The notes under the pieces: model-generated
Databases searched by the model: none
Seen by the model: the letters and a program-made list of their open reading frames with translations, nothing else
Told to the model about the DNA's origin: nothing
Assembly: GCA_947479455.1 (NCBI GenBank)
Contig: CANJZE010000010.1
Location: 1 to 64,000 of the forward strand
Direction: 5' to 3'
DNA length: 64,000 bases
DNA from: Bacteroidota bacterium
GTDB lineage: Bacteria; Bacteroidota; Bacteroidia; Chitinophagales; LD1
Shown here: positions 26,116 through 33,328 of the stretch, one piece after another
How positions within the stretch are numbered: the first letter of the stretch is position 1
How the letters are laid out: every line of letters begins with the position of its first letter
Translations under genes and position numbers: made by a program

Positions 26116-26535
26116 ATGGGCTTGGTATATGCCGATTTAGAATTAGTGAATCTTGCAGATGAAACTCTCTTCGAAGATGGTTATTTACAAAAGGAACAGA
26201 TTCGTTCGATGCCGGTAAATATGATGGCAGATTCTGGGGCTATTCGCTTAACAATTAATGAAGCCATTCAAAAAAGACTTGGCTTAAGAACACGTGCAGC
26301 TATGGATATTTCTTTAGCCGATGGCACAAAAAGAAAACTGAATGTAGCAGGACCCATTCGTGTAAAATTTAAAAATCGTGATTGCATAACCGATGCTTTT
26401 GTTTTACCCGGAAACGAAGAGCCATTGTTGGGAGCAGTTCCTATGGAATTAATGGACTTAGTAATTATTCCGTCTCAACAAAAATTAGACTTCAATCCGC
26501 TTCACCCTGACGGACCACTATTCTCTTTGAAATAA
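26116..26535 (+). CDS. Clan AA (retropepsin-like) aspartic protease
   Basis: 139 residues. It resembles the small single-domain retropepsin-like proteases. The active-site motif reads ADSGA in place of the common DTGA (MMADSGAIRLTI), and a second conserved block lies near NEEPLLGAVPMELMDLVI. Such proteins would act as homodimers. The family is common in bacteria, but its substrates are unknown. It sits between recQ and scpA in an apparent operon. Confidence 0.75.
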   Translation: MGLVYADLELVNLADETLFEDGYLQKEQIRSMPVNMMADSGAIRLTINEAIQKRLGLRTRAAMDISLADGTKRKLNVAGPIRVKFKNRDCITDAFVLPGNEEPLLGAVPMELMDLVIIPSQQKLDFNPLHPDGPLFSLK

Positions 26536-26568
26536 AAAGACAACTACTCTTATCACGTAACGATTAAC

Positions 26569-27357
26569 ATGCAAGATACATACGAAATAAAAATGCCGCA
26601 GTTTGAAGGCCCGTTTGACCTTTTGCTGTTTTTTATTGAACGCGATGAGTTGGACATTTACGATGTTCAAATTTTTAAACTCACCAATGATTTTCTGAAT
26701 TACCTCCATCAAATGGAAACGCTCAACATTGAAGTGGCGAGCGAATTTATTTTGGTGGCGGCTACACTCATGCGTATAAAAGCAAAAATGCTTTTGCCGC
26801 GTAAAGAAGTTGACCCGGAAACAGGAAAGGAAATTGACCCGCGCGAGGAACTTGTGAGCCGACTGATTGAATACAAAAAATTCAAAGAAGCTACCGAGAC
26901 TATGCGCAAGATGGAAGAAGACCGTCAGAATATTACCAAGCGCGGAAATGCTTTGGCTGAGAACAAGGAGATAGCGGAATTGTTTGAAACCGAATTTGAA
27001 ATGCAGAGCTTGACCATGTTCCGCTTACTCAAATCGTTTCAAAACGTTCTCGACCGTTTAGCGCGAGAGAAAAGTAAGAAAGTGGTTCACATGGTGGAAA
27101 CCCCAGCTTATACTATAAGCGGAGAAAAAATGGTGTTGCTCGAAAAAATTTCTACCGGAAATAAAACTGCTTTTGAATCTGTCTTTGAAGGAGTTGAAAA
27201 TCGGGTTCACGCTATTTTTGTTTTCCTTTCGGTGTTGGAATTAATTCAGGAACAACAAATCACTATTACCATTGGTGATGGTTACAACAATTTCTGGATT
27301 GAAAAACGCAACCCGAATGAAGAAAAAGAAGTGGTGTTAGAAGGACAGGAAAACTAA
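26569..27357 (+). CDS. scpA: Segregation and condensation protein A
   Basis: 262 residues. The ScpA N-terminal SMC-binding domain is clear (FEGPFDLLLFFIERDELDIYDV, FLNYLHQMETLNIEVASEFI, AATLMRIKAKMLLPR). A variable charged middle and a C-terminal winged-helix end follow (FLSVLELIQEQQI). It is the kleisin of the SMC-ScpAB condensin; scpB and smc are not in this window. It is the last gene of the recQ / protease / scpA run. Confidence 0.94.
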   Translation: MQDTYEIKMPQFEGPFDLLLFFIERDELDIYDVQIFKLTNDFLNYLHQMETLNIEVASEFILVAATLMRIKAKMLLPRKEVDPETGKEIDPREELVSRLIEYKKFKEATETMRKMEEDRQNITKRGNALAENKEIAELFETEFEMQSLTMFRLLKSFQNVLDRLAREKSKKVVHMVETPAYTISGEKMVLLEKISTGNKTAFESVFEGVENRVHAIFVFLSVLELIQEQQITITIGDGYNNFWIEKRNPNEEKEVVLEGQEN

Positions 27358-27376
27358 AACCCCTTTTAGGGATGTT

Positions 27377-28720
27377 TCAATAAGAAATAACCTTCGCGTT
27401 TTTGAGTTTACGCATTTGGGTGCGAATAATTTTTTGCACTTCCATATCATCTTCATCGTGCTTAATTACTTCACGTAAATTTTCAGGATTAGCTTCGGTA
27501 AGTTCAGGATTAAAATAGCCGTAACCTTTATAGCTGTTGTTCTCTATCCATATCACTGAATTTTCATCAGGGTGAATTCCAGAACCTACAATGAAGAAAT
27601 TTGATTGTTTGTATAAATATCTGCGCGCAGCGCGTTCCATATTAATATTGAAACTCTTCATTCCCTTTTCGTCCATCACTCCTTTCTCCTTCATGCGCGA
27701 ACGCAGGGCAAACCACTGCTGAAGATTGTTTTCTTCAATCAATTTTGCCAGCAATTTATTGGCTGCCGCTTTTGACGAAAATTTTAAAAGCAATTCTCCG
27801 TTCGGCCAATCAAGCGGATGAATTTTCAATTGCACAAAACCAAGCTCATCTTTATCAATAAATAAGCCGTGCGTAAAAAGATGGGCGCGCGGCTTTTTGT
27901 TGAACTCGGGCAAATGCTTTTTCAATTCGCGGTGCGCCAAAAGTTTTGCTACTAGTTCGGTACCAGAAAGCTCGTAGTCAATATTTCGCATCAACTCATA
28001 CATTCTTGTCTTCTCGGGTGAATCGACTGGATTGGTAAAATCTGTAATTACTTTTTTGCGAATGTTTTTGGAACCATCGAGGTAAAGAATTTTTCCGGTT
28101 TCATCTTTATAATAAAACACTCCTGCATCTTCAGGCAGTTTCTCTATTTCTGCTTTCGATAAATAAGGCGGCAGCAAATCCACATCAATGCCGTGGTTCA
28201 GTTCTATCTCAATATATTTTTGCGAACTCTGGTTGGCTAAAATATGTTGAAGCAATTTCACGGTGGCTTCAGCATCACCGGTAGCGCGGTGGCGGTCTCT
28301 AATTTCAATTCCGAGGCTATCGCAAATGTTTCCCAAACTATAAGAAGTAAAGCCCGGAATTACTTTACGTGCAAGATTTACGGTGTCTAACTGTCTGCGG
28401 TTAAAATCAATTCCCAAACGTTTAAACTCCTGACGAATCATTCCGAAATCGAATTTTACATTGTGTGCCACAAAAATATGCTCGTGCATCAATTCTAAAA
28501 TTCGTTCATGCACTTTTTCAAAAGTGGGAGCATGCTTTACCATTTCGTTGGTAATGCCCGTGAGTTTAGTCACGTAAGGGTCAATTGGCCGTTTAGGATT
28601 GAGCAGCGAAGAATAAGAGTCGGTAATTTTTTCGCCATCAAACACAAAAATTGCCACCTCAATCACTCGGTCTTGCGAGGGGCTTCCGCCTGTGGTTTCT
28701 ACATCAATGATGGCATACAT
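27377..28720 (-). CDS. DEDDh exonuclease fused to a degenerate GIY-YIG-like domain
   Basis: 447 residues from the ATG at 28720 (MYAIIDVETTGG). The N-terminal ~170 residues are a DnaQ/epsilon-type 3'-5' exonuclease with DEDDh residues in IIDVETTGG, HNVKFDFGMI and HRATGDAEATVKLL. A UvrC-like GIY-YIG region follows (PEDAGVFYYKDETGKILYLD, then KNIRKKV). The YIG triplet reads YLD and the catalytic Arg position is uncertain, so that domain may be inactive. A C-terminal domain of unknown family ends the protein. This architecture (epsilon-like plus UvrC N-terminal domain) is known in Bacteroidota and Actinobacteria. A repair role is inferred. Confidence 0.85.
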   Translation of the reverse strand: MYAIIDVETTGGSPSQDRVIEVAIFVFDGEKITDSYSSLLNPKRPIDPYVTKLTGITNEMVKHAPTFEKVHERILELMHEHIFVAHNVKFDFGMIRQEFKRLGIDFNRRQLDTVNLARKVIPGFTSYSLGNICDSLGIEIRDRHRATGDAEATVKLLQHILANQSSQKYIEIELNHGIDVDLLPPYLSKAEIEKLPEDAGVFYYKDETGKILYLDGSKNIRKKVITDFTNPVDSPEKTRMYELMRNIDYELSGTELVAKLLAHRELKKHLPEFNKKPRAHLFTHGLFIDKDELGFVQLKIHPLDWPNGELLLKFSSKAAANKLLAKLIEENNLQQWFALRSRMKEKGVMDEKGMKSFNINMERAARRYLYKQSNFFIVGSGIHPDENSVIWIENNSYKGYGYFNPELTEANPENLREVIKHDEDDMEVQKIIRTQMRKLKNAKVISY

Positions 28721-28825
28721 TGGGGGTGAAAATAGAAAAAACCACCAACCCTTCTCTCCGCTTACGGGATGCAGAGGGTGTTCGAAGGGCGAATGAGGTA
28801 TCGTAAACATTCTTTATTTCGCAGG

Positions 28826-29449
28826 GTGAACAAACGACTGAAATATTGTTTTCTATTACTTGCCCTTGGGTCAAGTCGTTTTGGTTTTGCGCAGGTATTT
28901 TTTGAAGATACTACTAAACAAGCGCCATTTTTTTCAGCAAAAAAATTTGACAGCAAGTGTTATATAGGTTTCGAAGGAACAGCCACGCAAATTCTCAAAA
29001 CAAAAGCCGCAATGAATCTAGGCTTAAGCTTAAACTGGGTGGTCAATCACAAATTTGTGATTAGCGCAAAATATCATGTGCTTACAACACCATTAAATAT
29101 TCAACCGCGCGTTGCACCCGATAACTCAGGCGATACCGTTCGACCAATTATGCATTACGCAGGAATTGGCTTTAGCTATATTTTGTTTTACAACAAAAAA
29201 TTTTCGTTTCAGCCCGAGCTGTCTGCAGGTTGGGGAGCAGTGAAATATTCGTATCAAAACAAAAACTACCGGAAAGATTTTGCGGTTATTATACCAGCCG
29301 TTTATGGCGTGTATAATGCAACCAAACATTTTCGTTTTGGCTTAGGGCTTAACTACCGCTTAACTATTGGCGGCTCACTCAATGGCTTAAAAGATGCCGA
29401 CCTAAGCGGAGTAGGAGGTGTAATGTTTATAAGGGTGGGAACTTTTTAA
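28826..29449 (+). CDS. Outer-membrane beta-barrel-like protein
   Basis: 208 residues from a GTG at 28826, chosen because it gives a clean signal peptide (MNKRLKYCFLLLALGSSRFG, cleavage before VFFED). An ATG at 28769 would add a charged leader. The mature protein has alternating beta-strands with aromatic ends (YIGFEGTATQIL, FVISAKYHVL, GIGFSYILFYNKKFSFQPEL, FRFGLGLNYRLTIGG) and a final Phe. This suggests a small 8- to 10-strand outer-membrane barrel. The function is unknown. A terminator shared with mscL follows. Confidence 0.7.
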   Translation: MNKRLKYCFLLLALGSSRFGFAQVFFEDTTKQAPFFSAKKFDSKCYIGFEGTATQILKTKAAMNLGLSLNWVVNHKFVISAKYHVLTTPLNIQPRVAPDNSGDTVRPIMHYAGIGFSYILFYNKKFSFQPELSAGWGAVKYSYQNKNYRKDFAVIIPAVYGVYNATKHFRFGLGLNYRLTIGGSLNGLKDADLSGVGGVMFIRVGTF

Positions 29450-29451
29450 AA

Positions 29452-29487
29452 CAAAAATGCCCAATGAAAATTCATCGGGCATTTTTA
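29452..29487. terminator. Bidirectional terminator between the barrel protein and mscL
   Basis: AAAAATGCCC (29453-29462) pairs with GGGCATTTTT (29477-29486). The inner ATGAA/TTCAT extends the stem. The A- and T-runs on both sides suit termination of both convergent genes. Confidence 0.85.
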
Positions 29488-29503
29488 AGCAAACAAAATT
29501 CGA

Positions 29504-29845
29504 TTACGATTTTCCGCTCACGGTGTCTTTTCTCATTGAGTTAATTCCTTTAATCATCATAAAGATGCAAAAGGCAATAATCACAAAATTGAAAACAGAC
29601 TGAATAAACGAGCCGTAGCCAATAGCTACCTGCGCTGTTTTCGTGGCTTCATCAGCTTGTTGAATAACTACCTTTAAATCGGCAAAGTTAACTCCGCCAA
29701 TAGCCAAGCCAATAGGCGGCATAATTACATCGTTCACTAATGAGTTTACGATTTTACCAAATTCAGCTCCGATAATAATACCGACAGCCATGTCTACTAC
29801 GTTTCCTTTCATAGCAAACTCTTTAAATTCTGATACCATTCCCAT
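29504..29845 (-). CDS. mscL: Large-conductance mechanosensitive channel
   Basis: 113 residues from the ATG at 29845 ([15 protein letters not shown]); an ATG two codons later is also possible. The first transmembrane helix has the MscL signature [20 protein letters not shown], followed by a periplasmic loop. The second helix is [19 protein letters not shown], and a charged end completes it. It forms a homopentameric pore that opens under membrane tension during osmotic downshock. Confidence 0.95.
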   Translation of the reverse strand: MGMVSEFKEFAMKGNVVDMAVGIIIGAEFGKIVNSLVNDVIMPPIGLAIGGVNFADLKVVIQQADEATKTAQVAIGYGSFIQSVFNFVIIAFCIFMMIKGINSMRKDTVSGKS

Positions 29846-29923
29846 GTTTAAAAATTTTAGGTGATTAAAAGTGGCATTGTTATACAATACTGTGCCAAAG
29901 TATAAAAACTGAAACGGGAGCAA

Positions 29924-32626
29924 TTAAATTTTCTCGAAAAGATTTTTCTCAATCCACCCTACCTTACCATCTGCTAAACGAATTTTATTCCAGTTGCCTA
30001 CCTGGTCAAGAATTTGAAATTTAATTCCCTCATGAATGATGAAGAGGTCGGTGCCGTTGGCATCGGGGGCGCTCTTTACATTTACATTGGAGATGGTAAG
30101 CACAGCTTCGTCTGAATTTTCTTCGGCATCGCTTTGTTTAAGTGCCAATGAAACCGAACTGATAGAAAGGAACAAAAGCAACGAACCTAGAAATAGAACA
30201 AATCCCTTTCGGGCAATAAAAAGATAAACGGCAAACACAATCAACGCCAACCATACAAACCCAAGCGCAAAAATTCCCCAGCCTTTTGATGATTGCGAGG
30301 CAGTGAAATTATTCCAGTTAGAAACTATTGCCATTTGCGGAACGGGAATTAATTTGTCAACCACTTTTAGTTGTGCGATTTTTAAATTGTGAGTGATGTC
30401 TTCATCTTCAGGAGCAAGTTTATGGGCGCGCTCATAATTTAAAACAGCTTTTCCGGTGTTGTTCAACTTGAAAAAACAATTGCCGAGATTGTAATAAACT
30501 TCGGCTGTACGATAACCCTTCGAAATAATTTTTTCGTAAGAAGTTTCTGCAAGTTCAAATTGACCGGCTTTGTATTGTGCTGAGGCAGTTTTGTAAAGTT
30601 CGTTAGCAGATTGTGCATTCGCTGAAGACCCAAGAGCCAACAAGAAAGAACCGAGAATGAAAGCGAGTAGAAATATATTGCTTCCGACTTCCGACTTCTG
30701 ACTTCCCACCTTCACTTCCTCTTCCAAATCTGCTATCAAATTCATAGCGGCATCATAATTCATTTTCATTTCGCTGCCTTCGCCTATCGGAGAATACAAA
30801 GCGAGTTCGCAAATGTTCAGCAAGTCTTTAAGCTTTAAAATAGTTTCTGTTTTCGCGTTTCGTGCAAGCAGTTTTTCTTCTACATTATCTTTTGAAAGTT
30901 CTGCCATGTCAATGTTCAGCTTATCGCCTAAGTAGCCCCAGGTTGCGCGCGAGATTTCATCATAGAAATTTTTCTTGTCGCTTTTGGTCAAATGTTTAGC
31001 GGCAATGCTCAATCTCTTCTTCGCCAGTTTAAGTGCTCTTCTTCTCTTGGTTCCAATCACATCGGCAGCCAAATTTTCGTTTCTTTTCTTTGCCACCACT
31101 AATGCAATGAACAGTAAAAACGGAGCCGTATACATAGCCACAAATCCTACCGAACCGAAAAACGAATTTCCTTTTTTGAATTCAGGAGTTGTTGTTTTGA
31201 TGTACCGAATATCCTGACCCACCAACGAAACTTCTTCTTTACTTACACCTGTTGCACCTGCATTGGCGTTTACATTCTTTGAAGCTTCACCTGTTACCTT
31301 CACCGTAAACTCGGGAGAGTTTATGGTAAAGTATTTCGCGCTTGCTGGTTCAAACCACGAAAATGTTTTTGATTCAATTTTGAAATCACCGGGTTGGCGC
31401 GGAATTATCAAATAGTCATATTGTTTAGTTCCACTCATGCCGCCCACAGCGTTGCTGATATTCTCTTTTGTTTTAGGGTCATACACTTCAAACTCAGCAG
31501 GAAATTTAAGCGCAGGAGCATCTACAAATTTTAGATTTCCGGTGCCCGAAATTTTAAGTGTGTAAGTAATTGGCTCATCGGTTTTTGTTTCTTTGTTCGA
31601 AAGCGAAGTTTCGAATTTGTAAGTGCCTACAGCACCTGAAAATTCTGCCGGCTTACCTGTCTCAGGAAGTTCTTTCACGTTCACCACCGCTGAAGAAGTT
31701 TTCAAAGTCATTGGCACTTGCTGTACTTGCCCGAAAAAACTACCAAAGAAATTTCTTGAATTAGAACGCACTTGCACCTGTGCAACCGTTGAAAGTTCGC
31801 ACGAAGCAACAGGCAAAGCGCCAGCACGCTGCGGATACAAATTGTATTTCAAAATTTCAATCGTGTTGTATTGCTTACCGTTCACCGTTTCCAAAGTTGG
31901 TCTGCGCTTGGGGTCAAGTTCAACCTCCTGACTCCAGAAACCATCAAAGGCCGGTGCTTTTGTGACATTGAACCCTCCCAGGTTTTGCCGAAAAAAAAGC
32001 TTGTAAGTGGCGGTGAGCATTTCGCCTTTGTAAGCTGCGTTTTTATTTACCGACAACTTCATGAAAACTTCATCCTTCAATTGTTTTTCTAAATCGGCAT
32101 TGTTGGTTTGCGGCTCTTCCTCTTCCTCCATTCCTTGATTGAAGAAGGGGTCATCAAACGGGTCGAAAGGATTTCGTTGTCTTCTTTGTTGTTGCTGTTG
32201 TTGCGCAATCGGAGCTGTTACATCAACAGAAACTTCATTGCTTTCCATGGTTACTCCGCTTACCACAATACTCGCCTTGCCTATTTTAAACGTTCCTTGA
32301 TTTTTTGGACGAAGAATATAATTGTAAGTAACACTCTGCGTTACATTGCCGTTTACCCATTGCATGCTAGTTGAAGTATTAGGCCCACTCAACACTTGAA
32401 AATCTGAAACAGCGGGCGGTTTCAAATTGGCTCCATTTCCGTTTTCAATAGTTAAACTGAGTTGAAAGTTTGAATTTTGTGGAACTGATTTGGGGGCAGA
32501 GGCGTAGAATTTTGCTTGAGAAAAAGATGATAGGCAAGAGGAGATAGACATTAGAAATATCAATGTGAAAATTCGAAAATTCGAAAATTCGAAAATTGAA
32601 TACAAGTATGTTCTTGACCTTTTCAT
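29924..32626 (-). CDS. BatD-BatE fusion protein (aerotolerance operon proteins)
   Basis: 900 residues. Residues 1 to about 635 are BatD: a signal peptide, Ig-like extracellular domains, a Gln-rich then acidic linker (QQQQQQRRQRN, EEEEEP), a membrane helix (VGFVAMYTAPFLLFI) and a cytoplasmic tail. Residues 640-649 come from a tandem 7-bp repeat. After this, a second complete signal peptide (NIFLLAFILGSFLLALGSS, then ANAQ) begins a BatE-like protein with TPRs (NELYKTASAQYKAGQFELA), two membrane helices and a C-terminal SH3-like domain (VGNWNKIRLADGKVGWIEK). The two are usually separate genes. No ATG exists at the joint, but in-frame GTG codons could restart BatE. batA, batB and batC are absent here. 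Confidence 0.85.
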   Translation of the reverse strand: MKRSRTYLYSIFEFSNFRIFTLIFLMSISSCLSSFSQAKFYASAPKSVPQNSNFQLSLTIENGNGANLKPPAVSDFQVLSGPNTSTSMQWVNGNVTQSVTYNYILRPKNQGTFKIGKASIVVSGVTMESNEVSVDVTAPIAQQQQQQRRQRNPFDPFDDPFFNQGMEEEEEPQTNNADLEKQLKDEVFMKLSVNKNAAYKGEMLTATYKLFFRQNLGGFNVTKAPAFDGFWSQEVELDPKRRPTLETVNGKQYNTIEILKYNLYPQRAGALPVASCELSTVAQVQVRSNSRNFFGSFFGQVQQVPMTLKTSSAVVNVKELPETGKPAEFSGAVGTYKFETSLSNKETKTDEPITYTLKISGTGNLKFVDAPALKFPAEFEVYDPKTKENISNAVGGMSGTKQYDYLIIPRQPGDFKIESKTFSWFEPASAKYFTINSPEFTVKVTGEASKNVNANAGATGVSKEEVSLVGQDIRYIKTTTPEFKKGNSFFGSVGFVAMYTAPFLLFIALVVAKKRNENLAADVIGTKRRRALKLAKKRLSIAAKHLTKSDKKNFYDEISRATWGYLGDKLNIDMAELSKDNVEEKLLARNAKTETILKLKDLLNICELALYSPIGEGSEMKMNYDAAMNLIADLEEEVKVGSQKSEVGSNIFLLAFILGSFLLALGSSANAQSANELYKTASAQYKAGQFELAETSYEKIISKGYRTAEVYYNLGNCFFKLNNTGKAVLNYERAHKLAPEDEDITHNLKIAQLKVVDKLIPVPQMAIVSNWNNFTASQSSKGWGIFALGFVWLALIVFAVYLFIARKGFVLFLGSLLLFLSISSVSLALKQSDAEENSDEAVLTISNVNVKSAPDANGTDLFIIHEGIKFQILDQVGNWNKIRLADGKVGWIEKNLFEKI
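30681..30708. repeat. 7-bp tandem repeat at the BatD-BatE junction
   Basis: Four heptamers CTTCCGA, CTTCCGA, CTTCTGA and CTTCCCA run without gaps. On the coding strand they read as VGSQKSEVGS, linking the BatD tail to the BatE signal peptide. Loss or gain of one unit would shift the frame. Confidence 0.75.
32567..32598. repeat. 8-bp tandem repeat in the BatD signal peptide
   Basis: Three perfect units of GAAAATTC plus one GAAAATTG occupy 32 bp. They are translated as FEFSNFRIF within the N-terminal hydrophobic region. An in-frame ATG at 32551 lies downstream of the repeat, outside its influence. Confidence 0.8.
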
Positions 32627-32717
32627 TGGGCTGGCGAATATAATAGGAACAGTTTCGCGTGAACAGTCGGTTAATTTTTTTTAGCAAAGACGAATGCTTA
32701 ACGAACGAAAAACGTGG

Positions 32718-33203
32718 TTAAAGCTCCTCAAAAATTCCCGATGCTTTGTTTTTGCGCACGTTGTTCCAATTGAAAAATTTTCCGTTCATGGCTACATAAA
32801 CTCCATGGGGTAAAGTTTGAACAAAAGCCAATGCACTTCCTAAATTAAATAATCCGTCAGAGCTACCGAACTTGTAAGGAATCATAGCCCCGGTAAGCAC
32901 AATGGTTTTGTTCAATTTGGCTTGGCCCAAAACTTTGGCGGTTTGTTCCATCGTATCGGTGCCGTGGGTAATCACTATTTTTTCCTCCTCACATTGTTGG
33001 CAATGACTCACCATTAATTCACGATCGGTATCTTTCATTTCCAAACTATCAATCATCATCAGGGTTCGTATTTGAACTTTCAAATTGCTTCGGCCTAATT
33101 GTAGAATTTCGGGTAAGTGAGTGTCTTTGAAAAACAGCTTGCCATTTAGCTCATCGTATTCCTTATCAAAAGTTCCACCGGTAATTAAAATTTTTATTGC
33201 CAT
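32718..33203 (-). CDS. Short asparaginase-domain protein
   Basis: 161 residues from the ATG at 33203 (MAIKILITGGTFDKEY); an ATG 11 codons upstream is possible. The N-terminal asparaginase active-site blocks are present: TGGTFDKEY with the catalytic Thr, and VITHGTDTMEQTA with the Thr-Asp pair. A later stretch (VLTGAMIPYKFGSSDG) is also present. The C-terminal domain of full asparaginases (about 330 residues) is absent. Short stand-alone members of this kind exist; whether they hydrolyse asparagine is not established. It is divergent from the TonB receptor. Confidence 0.82.
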   Translation of the reverse strand: MAIKILITGGTFDKEYDELNGKLFFKDTHLPEILQLGRSNLKVQIRTLMMIDSLEMKDTDRELMVSHCQQCEEEKIVITHGTDTMEQTAKVLGQAKLNKTIVLTGAMIPYKFGSSDGLFNLGSALAFVQTLPHGVYVAMNGKFFNWNNVRKNKASGIFEEL

Positions 33204-33260
33204 AGTGCGAAGAAAGAAATTCTCTGTTAGTCGCATGCTTAGCCATACCCTGTTACAAAT

Positions 33261-33289
33261 TTTGTCGTTTCAATATTTTCTTATATTCG
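33261..33289 (+). promoter_or_regulatory. Promoter of the TonB-dependent receptor
   Basis: TTTG (33261-33264), a 17-bp spacer and TATATTCG (33282-33289) match the Bacteroidota consensus except for one base. The expected start of transcription leaves a leader of about 33 nt before the ATG at 33329. Confidence 0.6.
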
Positions 33290-33328
33290 ACACCTTATAA
33301 AACCCTTCACAGAAACCCAAACTCCATC

